Source of the DNA: Clonostachys chloroleuca
Taxonomy: Eukaryota; Ascomycota; Sordariomycetes; Hypocreales; Bionectriaceae
NCBI GenBank assembly: GCA_037952775.1
Contig: JBANAY010000004.1
Span: forward strand, 5,704,001 to 5,768,000
Length of the DNA stretch: 64,000 nt
Direction: 5' to 3'
Each line of letters opens with the position of its first letter. Position 1 is the first letter of the stretch. The notes beneath the pieces were generated by a model. The model did not search any database. It saw only the letters and a program-made list of their open reading frames with translations, and had not been told where the DNA came from. Positions 37,315 to 48,150 of this stretch are shown one piece after another. The position numbers and the translations under genes are program-made.

Positions 37315-37330
37315 CAGGTACATGTACCTG
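37315..37330. promoter_or_regulatory. 16-bp perfect palindrome CAGGTACATGTACCTG
   Basis: A perfect dyad about 680 bp upstream of the glycosyltransferase ATG, within a GGTAGGTG-rich stretch. Possible binding site for a dimeric factor. No direct evidence. Confidence 0.35.
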
Positions 37331-38009
37331 CGCGCACTCTCTGTGTCTCGGGAGGTATCTGGTGGCCCCCGTCAAACCGCTCCTTCCCTCTGAGTGGGTG
37401 CATAGAGGGATTCTGCTCGCTCGAGGCAAGTGCTCCTGTTCTGATTTGCTACGCTGTTTCCTGGCACTTGCCACACTTGGTTGTTTGCTGCACTCCTTCC
37501 TTGTCGGTTCACTTGACTTGCGGTCATCACGCCTTCGTCGGCTTGCGCATTCTTACTCTCTCTCTCCCACACTCGTTTTCTGCTTCCTTGTTGTACCTGG
37601 GCCATCCAACTTGGCATTCTCCTCCTTTCTTCTTCTTCTGCCTCCTTGCCGTGTCCTCCTTTCTCTCCTTTGGTTGGTGACACCAGTCCGTCAATCTGCA
37701 TCGACCCCCAATCCCCCCTCGACCTGAGTATTCCGACGACCTGCGAAAGCCACGATCCTCATCTCTCGTATATATTTAGCATCAATCGCATTCAGCTCCC
37801 GACACCTACGATAGTCTAGATCCTCCCGTCGTATCGCGAGACCGTTGCCGAATTTCCTTCACATGCGACAGATTATTTCGAAGACCCCTGGAGTCCCCCT
37901 CCAACACACCTCCTGAACCGATCGCAAAACTGAGGCAAAGTTGATCCGCCTCTCGACTGGCCCTTGTGGCCCTGACTAGTCGACCGATCACCATCGCAAG
38001 CGGTGAATC

Positions 38010-40475
38010 ATGCCTAAAGGCTTCTCCCCAATCTTCCCTCCGCGGCGGCCCTCTGGCGTCATTCGCTATGCTCTCGCCCTCCTCCTAATATTCGCCTTGC
38101 TCTACATTTCCAGTCACAATTCGGGAGAGCAATTTCGCCCAATCCCTCAGGCTCCGCATACCGCCTCAGAATCACAACCAGAGCCAGATCACAATGACCG
38201 GCCGCAACTATTGGAACCGAACCCTAACCCGAAGCCCGTGATTACATTGGACGAGCCCTTCGATAAACTCCCCGAATCCAATGACAAAGCTGGAAAGGGG
38301 CCGTCGTTTGCCACCACTCCAACCACTCCGAGCAACCCAGATGATGGGCACCCGATTGGCAAATTAATATACGATGCTCAGCTCACGTTCGCCGAACTCC
38401 TTTCCAAGGAGTCTAAGTCTGTTGAGGAAGCTGCACAAGCCTATCGAAAACGCCGAGGCCGTCACCCTCCCCCGGGATTCGATACCTGGTTCAAATTTGC
38501 CCAGAATAAGAGTGCTGTGATCGTGGAGGACTTCTTCGACCAAATCTATGATGACATCCAGCCATTCTGGGGAATGGAGCCCAAGCTCCTTCGTAAGGAA
38601 GCTGTGAATTGGGAGATGACCATCAATGTCAGGAACGGCAAGGCGACAACTGGTAGTGATTGGTTCTGGACTGAAATTTGGCTCGAGCTTCTCAAGACAA
38701 TCGAGCACTTGTTGCCAGATATGGATTTGGCGCTCAACCCCATGGACGAACCTCGACTGGTGGCGCCTCACGAAGAAATGGTGAAGTTTATGAAGGCTGC
38801 GGCCAAGACTGTCAAATTGCCAAAGGCGAAGAACGTGCGATCCGATTTTCAGAAGCTACCCCCTCCCCCGCCACCAAAACCCAAGCTGGATGCTAAAGGG
38901 AGACCCATCAAGCCTCCTAAGAAGGTGGCTGAGAAGGGTACCGAGAAAGCAAGCGACAAAAGCACTGGGAAGACGACAGACAAGGGAGCAGGAAAGACAA
39001 CTGAGACATCTCGTAAGGGAACTGAGAAGAAAACTGGGACAACAACTGAGAAGGGCACTGAGCAGGATGTCAAATCAGGAGTTGGGAAAGGGACCGACAG
39101 CACGGCCAATACGAAGACCGAGACGGACGTGACGATGCAAAAGAGAGCAGATGAAGATACCCAGGAGGAGGTTAAAACAAAAGATGTGCAGGAGACTTTG
39201 ACGGAGGAGGGAACCTTGGACGATGAAGAGGTGATCAAGACTGATGAAATAGTGCTTGACAAGAAGAAGGATGGCAAGATTTGGTACAGTGGCAGTAAGT
39301 GGCTTGCCCGTCATTGTTAGTTTATGATTCGTGACTAACAAGTTCCCGCAGAAGGAAATTCATCTTGGGACATTGTCCGTCAGGGTTGCTCTCCCAAGAG
39401 CCTAGCGCGAACCACCGAGCTCCAAATGTCTTGGGCGAATCGACCGGAAATCAGCATGAAGATGGCCGAACCTCATCTCTACAAGGGCTACGTATCCAAC
39501 TTTACACTCTCCTCTGATCTCTGTCATCAACCTGATCTCCAAGGTCTTGAGGGCATCCTCATTGCGCCTATTTCGACTTCTGCGACCCATAGCGTGTTCC
39601 CCATGTTCGGCGGTTCCAAGCTAAGCGTCAACAATGAGATTCTTATCCCCGCTCCGATGTACTGGCAAGGAGACGATCGTTTCACTGGTGGCAAGGACCA
39701 CGGCCCTCCGTGGTCCTCCAAGAAGGACAAGGCCGTCTGGCGCGGCGTCGCAACTGGAGGACGGAACAAAGCGACGAATTGGCGGGGTTTCCAGCGCCAT
39801 CGGTTCGTGGCCATGAACAATGCTACTACCCTCGCTAGCGTTGAGAGGGGCGCGCAGCCTGAGAATTTTGCCCTTCCTGAAGAACAATACCATAATCAGG
39901 CCCAAGCCGAGGGTAAGCTGTCCAAATGGGTCAAAGGGTGGTCCGACATTGGATTCACAGACCTTATGTGCGACCCGCCGCAACCTGGGGGGAGCTGCAA
40001 CTACACAGGGAAATACTTTGGCGTTCAAGACAACGTCCCAATGGCCGATCAATTCAGCAACAAGTACATGCCAGACGTTGACGGAAACAGCTTCTCGGGT
40101 CGTTATCTGGGTCTCCTGAAATCCACGTCCCTGCCGATCAAGTCCACCCTGTGGCGCGAATGGCACGACAGCCGCCTTGTTCCCTGGAAGCACTTCGTAC
40201 CTATGGACAACAGGTTCGGGGATTGGTTCGGGATCATGGAATACTTCATGGGCGTCAATGGGGAGAATAAGCATGATCTCGCTGGCGAGAAGATTGCTAC
40301 AGAAGGGAAGGAATGGGCCGACAAAGTCTTACGAAAGGAGGACATGCAGATATATGTCCTACGTGTGCTTTTAGAGTACGCTCGAGTTACGGATGACGAC
40401 AGAGGCAGTCTCGGATGGGTCGATGATGTATTAGCAGACCCGTCTTTGGAAAAGACCTGGTCATGGTGGTGGTGA
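38010..40475 (+). CDS. GT90 (CAP10-like) glycosyltransferase, type II membrane protein
   Basis: Exons 38010..39294 and 39352..40475 (57-nt intron, GTGACTAAC branch) give 802 aa. A short cytosolic tail with FPPRRPSG is followed by one membrane anchor, VIRYALALLLIFALLYISS, typical of Golgi type II enzymes. A Pro-rich stem leads to a first globular part (about residues 120-270). Then comes a low-complexity, Lys/Thr/Gly/Glu-rich linker of roughly 120 residues (EKGTEK, GKTTDKGAGKTTE). The CAP10/GT90 core follows: KAVWRGVATGGRNKATNW, QRHRFVAMNN, SFSGRYLGLLKS, HFVPMDNRFGDW. GT90 proteins include Cryptococcus Cap10 and xylosyl/glucosyltransferases acting on glycans. Donor and acceptor here are unknown. 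The charged linker is unusual inside a transferase. Confidence 0.88.
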
Positions 40476-41195
40476 GCATCAGGTTGTATGTGGATAGCAT
40501 TGCTATCCCACTTTCTGTCACCGACCAATCGAAAATTGCATGGCTTGCCTTACGAAAGGGATGATACTCTTCTTCGCTCCCGATGTGGGAGAAATGCATT
40601 GCCTGCTTTTGAGTAAAGGACAGCGTTGGTGAGACCATCAGTGTTTCATCACGAGCATGTCCACCTTCAGCTTCCTATGTGGAAGCTATGACAGCGGGCC
40701 CATTGAAGCTTCTGCTGCACACCCGATCTCTTCAACTTTTTCACGAACAACGGAGCGGATGGCGTCGTTTCGCGCCATTCCCATCTTACACGAAACAGAA
40801 GGCCGTCCTCTGACACTTCTTCATTAGCATTAGCATTGCGATGTTTGAACTAGATAAAAGACGATGTATATAAGGCACGGTGGCGTTGGGCCAGGCGCAT
40901 GAACGCTTTTTTTTCTCGGTTTATATCAACCCAGCTTACAAATAAGCGCTGCAAATATATTTTTATTTTCCATTGCATTTAAAAACCTTTATATCCAAGA
41001 CTATGTAGATGGGGAGTGTGTTATTACCAGTATCTTTTAGGTATGCTTGTGTCTAACGCCTGCAATGCAAGCAATGTAGTTGATGTATGTATGCTGTGTC
41101 CCTTCTATATCGTAAAATGTATTTTTACAGTGAACTTACAAAATGAGCAACCATTTTAAGGCGAGGTGGATGGGGCTTGCTCTCTATGGCGATAT
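40476..41195. other. Intergenic between convergent genes
   Basis: About 720 bp of shared 3' flank between the GT90 gene (+) and the Mtf1 gene (-). AT-rich from about 40900 to 41160. No gene seen. Confidence 0.6.
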
Positions 41196-43667
41196 CTACA
41201 GGTTGCGAGCACCCATGGCAGCGCCGCTCATCCCCTCAGTGTCATGGGACTCGGAGCCAGAGAGGTCCGGCGTGCGGCCAAGCAGAGTCAGATAGGGAGG
41301 GCGGAAGGGCCAGTTCATCCAAGCGCGGACGACGTCGGCCCAGTTCTCCTCGGACATGGCGCGGACGGAGAGCTCGCCGTGGCCGGAGACGTGGGAGCCG
41401 CCCAGGCGGGGGTCGGTGAAGCTGGGGCACTGGTCCACGAGGTCGGCGAAGCCGGGCCACATGGAGGCCATGACGCGGGGGAGGCTGAGGGCGCGGTGGG
41501 CGAAGGCGGTGCGGAGGAGGATGTCGGAGACGTCGCCGCTGCGGGTGGAGGATGGGCCGACCTCGTGGAAGAGGGGGTCGACGGCCCGGGGCTGGATGTC
41601 GAGGAGGCAGACGGGGGCATTGGGCCAGAACTCGGTCGGATCGGCGGTGAGGGGCTCGTAGGCGCGGCGGTCCCAGAGGAGGGTAGGACCCTTGTTGCGG
41701 CGGAAGCTGAAGTAGTTGTCGCGGACGGCGCAGAAGATCTCGCGGAGGTTCCTCTTCATGCCGTCGATGCGGTTGTTGAACTCGGCCTCGAGCGGGGCGA
41801 AGTCGGGGTGCGAGGGACCCATGGCGCTGAGTTTCTCGAGGGTCTGGAGGAGCTCGAGGACGAGGATGCCCTCCTGGCCCTCGGCGGCGACGCGAGTTCG
41901 CAGAGTGTTGAGGCGAACGTTGCGGGCCGAGTCGGGCAGTTCAGATGCTTCCAGCTCCAGTTTCTCCAGCTCGTCTTGGAACGGGCGGAGGACGCGGATG
42001 GGGTTGCGGCCGGCAAGCTTCTGGGGCTTCAGCAACCGGGCAGGGTCCTCTTCGAGGGCCTTGAACATGCGGGTCTCGCGGCCGGGGATCATGTCGATGC
42101 CGAGATCCTTCATGTTACGGTAGCATCTGGCAGCCGACTCATAACTGAGCCACTCATCGCGACTGTTTCTGCGGAAGTAGTCGAAGTCGTAGGCGTCGAT
42201 GCCTGCAACCTCGTGGATGTACTCGCAGGAGAGTTCGGCCTCGAAGTTGGACCGCACGCGCTCGCCGACGCTGCGAGGTAGAAGGCGGTACTTGAAGTCG
42301 TTGTTTGTCCAGAGGAGAACGCGGACGAGGCCGTATTGCTGGAAGAAGGAGGATGTGCGTATATATCGGATGAGCTGATACGCAACCATGACGGAGAGAC
42401 TCGGGAAGGAGTAGACGGGCTTTTCGGGCCACGCAGAGACATTCATCGTAACGAGGATGGAATCATTGCGCTCTGGTTTCTGGCCGCGAGGAGTCGGGGT
42501 GTGATGGGGAGCGAGGTGGGCTTGAAGAGTCTCACGCAGGTCTTTCCAAATGATGCCTTGTTTGGGTATAATCTTGACATTCTGTCGATCGCCCATGGCC
42601 TCTTTGAGAAAGGGACTGTACTCCTCGACCCGGGGCTCCATCATTATGTGTTGTCGTGGTTGAACAGCATCGTGGAGGGCTCGGCTCCAAACTCCAACTC
42701 CTGGGTTCATATCGAGAAGATCGCAGCCTTGATGTCGATCGAGAGATGGTCCGAGGTACTTGATGATATCGTCTATACATTATCAGCAAAACTGCGCCTG
42801 CGTTGTGGCTCGCATGGCTCCTGGTTTGGTTTCATGAAACAAGAATAACGCACCGCAGAGCTTGTCGCTGACGATGTTAACCCTCATTGAGTCAGCCACC
42901 ACCAAATTATCCGTGTCAATCTTGGACGACGGTTTCTTTTTGCGCGCCTTGTTTGACCATATGTTAGCCTCGGCCAGGCGCTCAGCCACTGGTGTTGTCG
43001 CAATGAACCCTTCTTGTTCTCGTAGGCTTTGTTTCTTTGACGACCGAGGCTGACGTTTTGGGGATGCTTCGGATTCAGTCCCGGCTTCAGTGCTTTTCTT
43101 GGTTCCCCGTCGTTTCTTCGGCGTGGGCTCTGCCTCAGTCCCGGTTTCCGCCACTGGTTCGAGGGTTTTCTTGGTTGACCGTTTCTTCCTCGGCGCAGGC
43201 TCTGCCTCGGTCCCAGTTTCTAGTGCAGATTCAGGAGTTTTCTTAGTCGCCCGTCTTCTCCTCGGTTTCGGTTCTTCAACCCCATTTTCTAGTACAACTT
43301 CCGTACTTTTCTTCTTTGACTGTCGTTTCTTCGGTGTGGGCTCTACTTCAGTCCCAGTTTCTGGTACAGCTTCGGGGGTTTTCTTGGCTACCCGTTTTTT
43401 CTTCGGTGTCGACTCTTCAGCCCCATTCTCTGGCACAGCTTCAGAGGTTTTTCTCGATTTCCGGGGCTTCTTCTCGGGTGTGCCGGTTTCGTCCTCGGAT
43501 TTAAGCTTCGCCTTCGCCATACACGTGTGCGCGGTCGTGAACGTTCTCGCATTGGGTCGGGCAGCTGTTCCTACCACAGCGCTCTGGAAGGCTGGATATG
43601 GGCGGTAGGTACGGCCCAGGAGCCGCGCAAGCTGGGGCGCTGGCCCATGGCAAAAGCGTGCCAACAT
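41196..43667 (-). CDS. mtf1: Mitochondrial transcription factor B / rRNA dimethyltransferase-like (Mtf1)
   Basis: Exons 43667..42854 and 42772..41196 (minus, 81-nt intron, phase 1) give 796 aa. The N-terminus is a mitochondrial presequence (MLARFCHGPAPQLARLLGR), followed at about residue 60 to 220 by five to six copies of a 23-residue basic/acidic repeat. The catalytic fold then starts: VNIVSDKLCDDIIKYLG, the SAM motif-like DLLDMNPGVGVWS, HIMMEPRVEEYSPFL and SVMVAYQLIRY. This is the pattern of fungal mtTFB proteins, which derive from rRNA adenine dimethyltransferases and serve the mitochondrial RNA polymerase in promoter opening. The protein is longer than yeast Mtf1 (about 340 aa) because of the repeat region and an extended C-terminus. 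Assignment to mtTFB is by motif style. Confidence 0.82.
43060..43480 (-). repeat. Coding tandem repeat in Mtf1, 23-aa (69-bp) unit
   Basis: At least five consecutive units of the form P-(T/K/A)-P-(K/R)-4..KK-(S/T)-x-E-x-(V/A)-x-E-(N/T)-G-x-E-x-E. The first half is strongly basic and the second acidic. Units differ by substitutions but keep the period. Confidence 0.85.
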
Positions 43668-44315
43668 GGAACAGCTAGCTAGCAGGAGGAGAAGGGGGTG
43701 AGGCGCGGTAGTCGATCGCTTTAATTGAGTTCATCGGATTGGCTTTGGCGATGGAGGAAAAAGTTCTGCCAGGTCTGACCGCCCAGTTTACAGGGCAAGA
43801 GCTTCCTCTGTTCAATGACGTAGCAGTATTTTCACCCACCCTACAGCCGACGATTGCTTACACCAGTCTTGGGAATCCTATTGGAATAGGACCAATTCTT
43901 GAGGATTTTAGGCAATTATAGATTGAAGGCTAGATTTGCGGTTAGTGTAATCTGCTTTGAAGAATGTTGCGAGGTAAGGGCGCATATGGGAGCAGCTGTT
44001 GCACATCACTTGAGGTTGACGTTGGACGACAAGCCTGCATCCAACATATCTCTCTCGTAGCATTTAAGGCGAAGCACCAATCCCAAGCTCGAGCAAGCAA
44101 CGCCTCATTATGTAAGGGAAAGAAAGAAAAATGACAGAACAATAAACTCTGGATTTATAATCTGTTTGTCCCAAGTCTGTTTCGTCCCAAAGGGTGATAT
44201 ATCAAAAGCCCACATGCCAGAAACTCCCGTAGACGCCGTGATGCATTGTAAATAGGCCTTAAAAGCATCCGAGAACTTCTCCATCGCTATCCTCCGTCTC
44301 TTCTGTGCTTCCCAA
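43668..44315. other. Intergenic
   Basis: About 650 bp between two minus-strand genes: Mtf1 promoter and VPS4 3' flank. Frames here show no homology I can recognise. Confidence 0.55.
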
Positions 44316-45772
44316 TCATGCGCCGTCGCTTCCAAAATTATTCGTCCATTCTACCTGTTTCGCGATGTCTTCCTTACCCACGGTCGGGTGCGAATCCTCC
44401 AGTGCTATCTCGAAGTCCTGCAGCGCAACGTCAGGCGCTAGCAGTTCGTCGCTCTTGACGTCGTCGTAGGTCATCTCGATCTTTTCCGGGTCACCAGGGG
44501 AGCATGGGGTCAACATCCGCTTGCCATCCTTCATCACCTACACCAGTGTGAGTACATTGGGGCTATCGAGGTAAAGTCTTGGCAGACTTGGACTTGGGAG
44601 CCTGAACCTACCGGTTTGAAGTGTGTTGCCTGCAAAACCTTGCGTACTGGGCGCATAAGCGCACGTTGCACCAGGTTAGTGATGTCGCTTCCAGAGTAGC
44701 CCTCGGACTTGCTTGCGAGAATATTGAAATCACTGGGCTGTAATGCCGTCACAGTGTCTCCAATGGCGAGTTTGAACATCCTCGCGCGGCCATTGGCATC
44801 CGGCAGACCAATGTGGACGAGTCTTTGGAATCGTCGACGGATCGCTGAGTCGAGTTGCCAGGGGATATTGGTCGCACCCAGAACAAGGATACCGTCACTG
44901 TCCTGGCCGACACCATCCATCTGTACGAGGAACTCGGTCTTTATACGACGTGAAGCTTCGGACTCGCCCTCGCCTCTGGGTCCAACAAGAGCGTCGACTT
45001 CGTCAATGAAGATGACGGATGGCTTATTTTCTCGTGCCATTGCGAATAGATTTTTGACCAACCTGGGAGCACGAGTCAGCACTTGGAAACCCCTACAGAA
45101 CCGGCAGAAATGCAACATAATGACACTGCCGCGAAGGACCATCCTACCTTTCACTTTCACCCATCCATTTGCTGACCAGATCCGAACTGCTGATACTGAA
45201 GAATGTGCTGTTTGCCTCGGTCGCAACGGCCTTGGCCAGATAACTCTTACCGGTACCGGGAGGGCCGTACAGCAGGATACCTCTCCACGCCTTTCGCTTG
45301 CCCTGGAAGAGACTGGGGAACTTGATGGGCAGCACAACAGCCTCCTTTAATGTCTCCTTGGCACCTTCGAGACCGGCAATGTCCTCCCACCGCACGTTGG
45401 GCCTCTCCTGAAGAATGGCGCCAGCCAACGCGTTACGCAGCTTCTTGCTGTCCTCATCCTCGGCCGAAGCCTTGCCCTTGCCAGCGCCCCCCCGTTGGCG
45501 CCCATGAGCCCCTTGCCGCCTCCCGCGTCATTGGTGTTCTCCGCCTCGGCGGCGAGGAACTGCTTGAGCTTCTCCGCGCGGTCGAGGTAGGTGGCCATCT
45601 TCTCCTGCATGGTTGCCTTGAGGGCCTTGTTCTTCTCCCACTTGAGGGCCTTGACCCAGAGCTCCATGGAGGACATGTAGAGGTCGAAGGCCTTCTGGTA
45701 CTCCTTGTTGTGGTCGGCCGTGATCGCCTTCTGCACCTCGGCGATGGCGCGGTCGCGGAAGTTGGTCGACAT
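44316..45772 (-). CDS. vps4: VPS4 AAA ATPase (single-base frame break in a C-run)
   Basis: Exons 45772..45148, 45062..44612 and 44537..44316 (minus). The MIT domain opens the protein ([43 protein letters not shown]). The AAA core has [20 protein letters not shown], Walker A GPPGTGKS, Walker [21 protein letters not shown], arginine fingers in SAIRRRFQR, then the beta domain ([14 protein letters not shown]) and the C-terminal helix [22 protein letters not shown]. Exon lengths sum to 1298 nt, one short of a whole frame. The frame changes inside the C7 run at 45487-45493, in the linker between MIT and AAA. All else is intact, so this is probably a sequencing slip. Vps4 disassembles ESCRT-III at endosomes and other membranes. 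The family length is about 430 aa. Confidence 0.93.
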
Positions 45773-46612
45773 GGCGGCGGCGGCGACGTCGTTGGGAGCG
45801 GCTTGCTCGAAGTCTCGGGTCGGACAGAGGGAGAAGGTGTGGCTTTGAGGCTGGAGAAGGTCGAGGCGCCTTGAGCGATGTGCTGGCTTGAGGTTGGGAG
45901 GGTTGGGATTCGGTCAGAGCCCGTGGCGGGGGGGGAATGGTGGGGAACGGAGCAGAGAGACGGAATTGGGTGATCGCTGAGAGGAAGTATCGCCGAGGTC
46001 GCAAAGGCAAGGAAGGGCGAAAAAAGCACACTGCCAAAGAAGGGAGCGCAGTATATCTTGTCCTTCAACGGCGGGGGCTTTTGATGGACGCCAATCTCCT
46101 CGTCTGATGAGCCTGGAAACAGGTTTGCTTGAACGGGGTAGTAACGGCTTAGCGAGAATCGTCGTGCAACTGGTGCGACCACGATAAGGCCACAAGTTAA
46201 GATGCAGAGCGCTGGAGTTCGGGTAGCACAGCCTCTGTTAAGCCTGTAATTGCAGGCACCTGGCAGGGAGCCCCGCTGCTTCGTCAGAGGCTAGGCATCC
46301 ATTTCTGTCTTCGCCAGTGGAGATCAACCGTTGCTACAGCAGGGTTAGAGAGGAGCGAGTCTCCCAGCAAAGCGAGTGATGCACATAGCGGGGCGCAGGC
46401 TAGTTTTGCTGAGCACCACCATGAGATATACGACCGCGGAAGATACCAAGAGGACAGCGATTTTGAGGAGAGGATACCCCATTGTGACGGCGCTGAAAAT
46501 TACTCTTGATCTGAGAGTATCTTGAGAACGGCCTCAAAGACCCAAGAAAGCTCCCATTCTTCAGGTGTCCAGCCAGACTTGTCCACGAATTACCCCTCCA
46601 CACAATTTCGCT
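45773..46612. other. Divergent promoter region between VPS4 and prefoldin 6
   Basis: About 840 bp separate the two start codons on opposite strands. Open frames on the minus strand upstream of 45772 are 5'-leader sequence rather than coding. Confidence 0.6.
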
Positions 46613-47241
46613 ATGGCTTCCGCCGACTCTCAAGCCCGCCTCCAGGCGCTCACTGATGAGTTTCAAAAGCTGCAGCAAGGTGAGACAGATTCTAGCCAAG
46701 CACTGTTTCCAAGGAACGAGGAAGCCCATTGCTCACAATAAACAGATCTACAGACAACAGTAGCAGCGCGACAAAAACTTGAGGGGCAGAAACAGGAGAA
46801 TACAGGAGTAAAGAATGTAGGACTGCCCCCGCCTCACTCCCACTCTGCTCTGCTGCTCGATTTTTAGGAGCGCTTGATGCTAACAGGCTTGTGCGCGAGA
46901 CAGGAATTCGCCTCAATGGATGAAGAAGAGACCATTTACAAACTCGTTGGACCGGTACTTCTGAAACAAGAGAAGCAGGAGGCTGTGAGCACGATCAACG
47001 GCCGTCTGGATTTTATCGACAAAGAAATGTGAGTTCACTAGACTGTTCTTAATCTGAAAATAGTCCTGCATCACTGTCGGACCGTTGGACATCGAGAGAA
47101 GTGTACTGACCTCCTCCCAGCGCGAGACTGGAAGGCGTACTCAAGGAACAGCAGGAGAGTGCGGAGAAGAAGAAGATGGAGATCATTCAAGTCCAATCCG
47201 CTGCGCAGTCCACGGCAGCTGAGGCTGGCAAGGGACAGTAA
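46613..47241 (+). CDS. Prefoldin subunit 6 (YKE2-like)
   Basis: Four exons, 46613..46679, 46746..46816, 46904..47028 and 47121..47241, give 127 aa. All introns are GT-AG and the phases fit, although the pieces are too small to show as one long frame. The sequence starts MASADSQARLQALTDEFQKL and continues LQTTVAARQKLEGQKQEN. Its beta-hairpin region is EFASMDEEETIYKLVGPVLL, and it ends with a second long coiled-coil helix (KEIARLEGVLKEQQESAEKK). This is the prefoldin beta-type fold with coiled coil-hairpin-coiled coil and matches subunit 6. Prefoldin is the hexameric cytosolic co-chaperone that hands nascent actin and tubulin to CCT. Confidence 0.92.
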
Positions 47242-48150
47242 ACCCTATGCTCCAGCATTCTTCACCTTGGATGATGGCTTTTGGTGGGCTTGATGTGATT
47301 GAGCAAGGCTTTCTGTTAGCATTTTTGGACATTGGTATCTCTATGTTTCTCATAACGCGCCCAATAAAACCCCATTTCGTTCAAGCTTGATGTCTGTTGC
47401 AGTGCCGCTTGCATTTAGAACCACGACGAGTACACCGTTGAAGAAAGAGATGAGATTGAAGTTGGCATCTAATTATGCAGGTACTGAGGGGAGCAGAGAG
47501 CATGTTAAGCGGGACTGCGTTATGCGTCTTACGTGCATATCATTTCGTCATATCCAATTTGATTAATGGTGCCCCGCGGTGCCTGTGGCAGTTGGAGGGG
47601 TCTGGCTGCTCCTTCTGTATTTGTTGTGTTGCCTGCTTTTGCTGTGCTTGAACGAAAGTGATGATGTGCAACGCGCAACCCGCGTAGACGCGCCATCCTT
47701 TCCTCCAGGCAGACAACTTCTAGCTTCCTCTCGTTGACTTTCTCGAACCCTCTAGTCAGCCATCGGCGTTTCTGCTAATCTGCGTGACTGCCCATTAGCG
47801 CTTCAGGGCGGGAGCGACTACCGCGACCCGGCAGCCAAGGGTATTTCCATATCTCAACTTTCCAATGCAGACCTCAATATTTACGGACAATAGCTTGAAA
47901 CGCGGGTGAATTGTCAAAATCACGTGCGAATGCTAGAAGTGGAACTTACTCCAACACAATATTAAGGATTGTTCTCTGACTTTGCTCCAGGTATTGGCGG
48001 CTGCGTGACAACCACCTGGTATCAAGGTACATGAGTGCTTGACGATTAGATAACGACAGCGACCCTCAGCCTTGTTTTCCTGGGGAGCTCCATCGCCTCA
48101 GATTCAAAGCGGTATCACCAGTTTCCCCTCGCTCAGCTTCCCCCACCATT
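47242..48150. other. Intergenic
   Basis: About 910 bp between same-strand genes. Holds the prefoldin 3' flank and the AMSH-like promoter. No gene seen. Confidence 0.55.

Larger units (their letters stand above)
34014..38009. other. 4 kb intergenic
   Basis: No gene recognised. The first several hundred bp are the arginase promoter with three copies of a 15-bp motif (34532-34627). The last several hundred bp are a CT-rich promoter and leader for the glycosyltransferase gene, with a 16-bp palindrome at 37315. The middle (34.7-37.2 kb) shows only short frames. Confidence 0.5.

Noticed and set aside
39621..40274. 217-codon minus-strand frame
   Set aside because: Antisense of the GT90 catalytic exon.
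41166..42281. 371-codon open frame on the plus strand
   Set aside because: It is the antisense shadow of the GC-rich Mtf1 exon. The sequence is low-complexity Gly/Glu/Ala/Val with no domain.
45454..46195. Minus-strand frames upstream of and overlapping the VPS4 start
   Set aside because: Arg/Ser/Pro-rich frame-shifted readings of the MIT exon and leader, not an extra gene.
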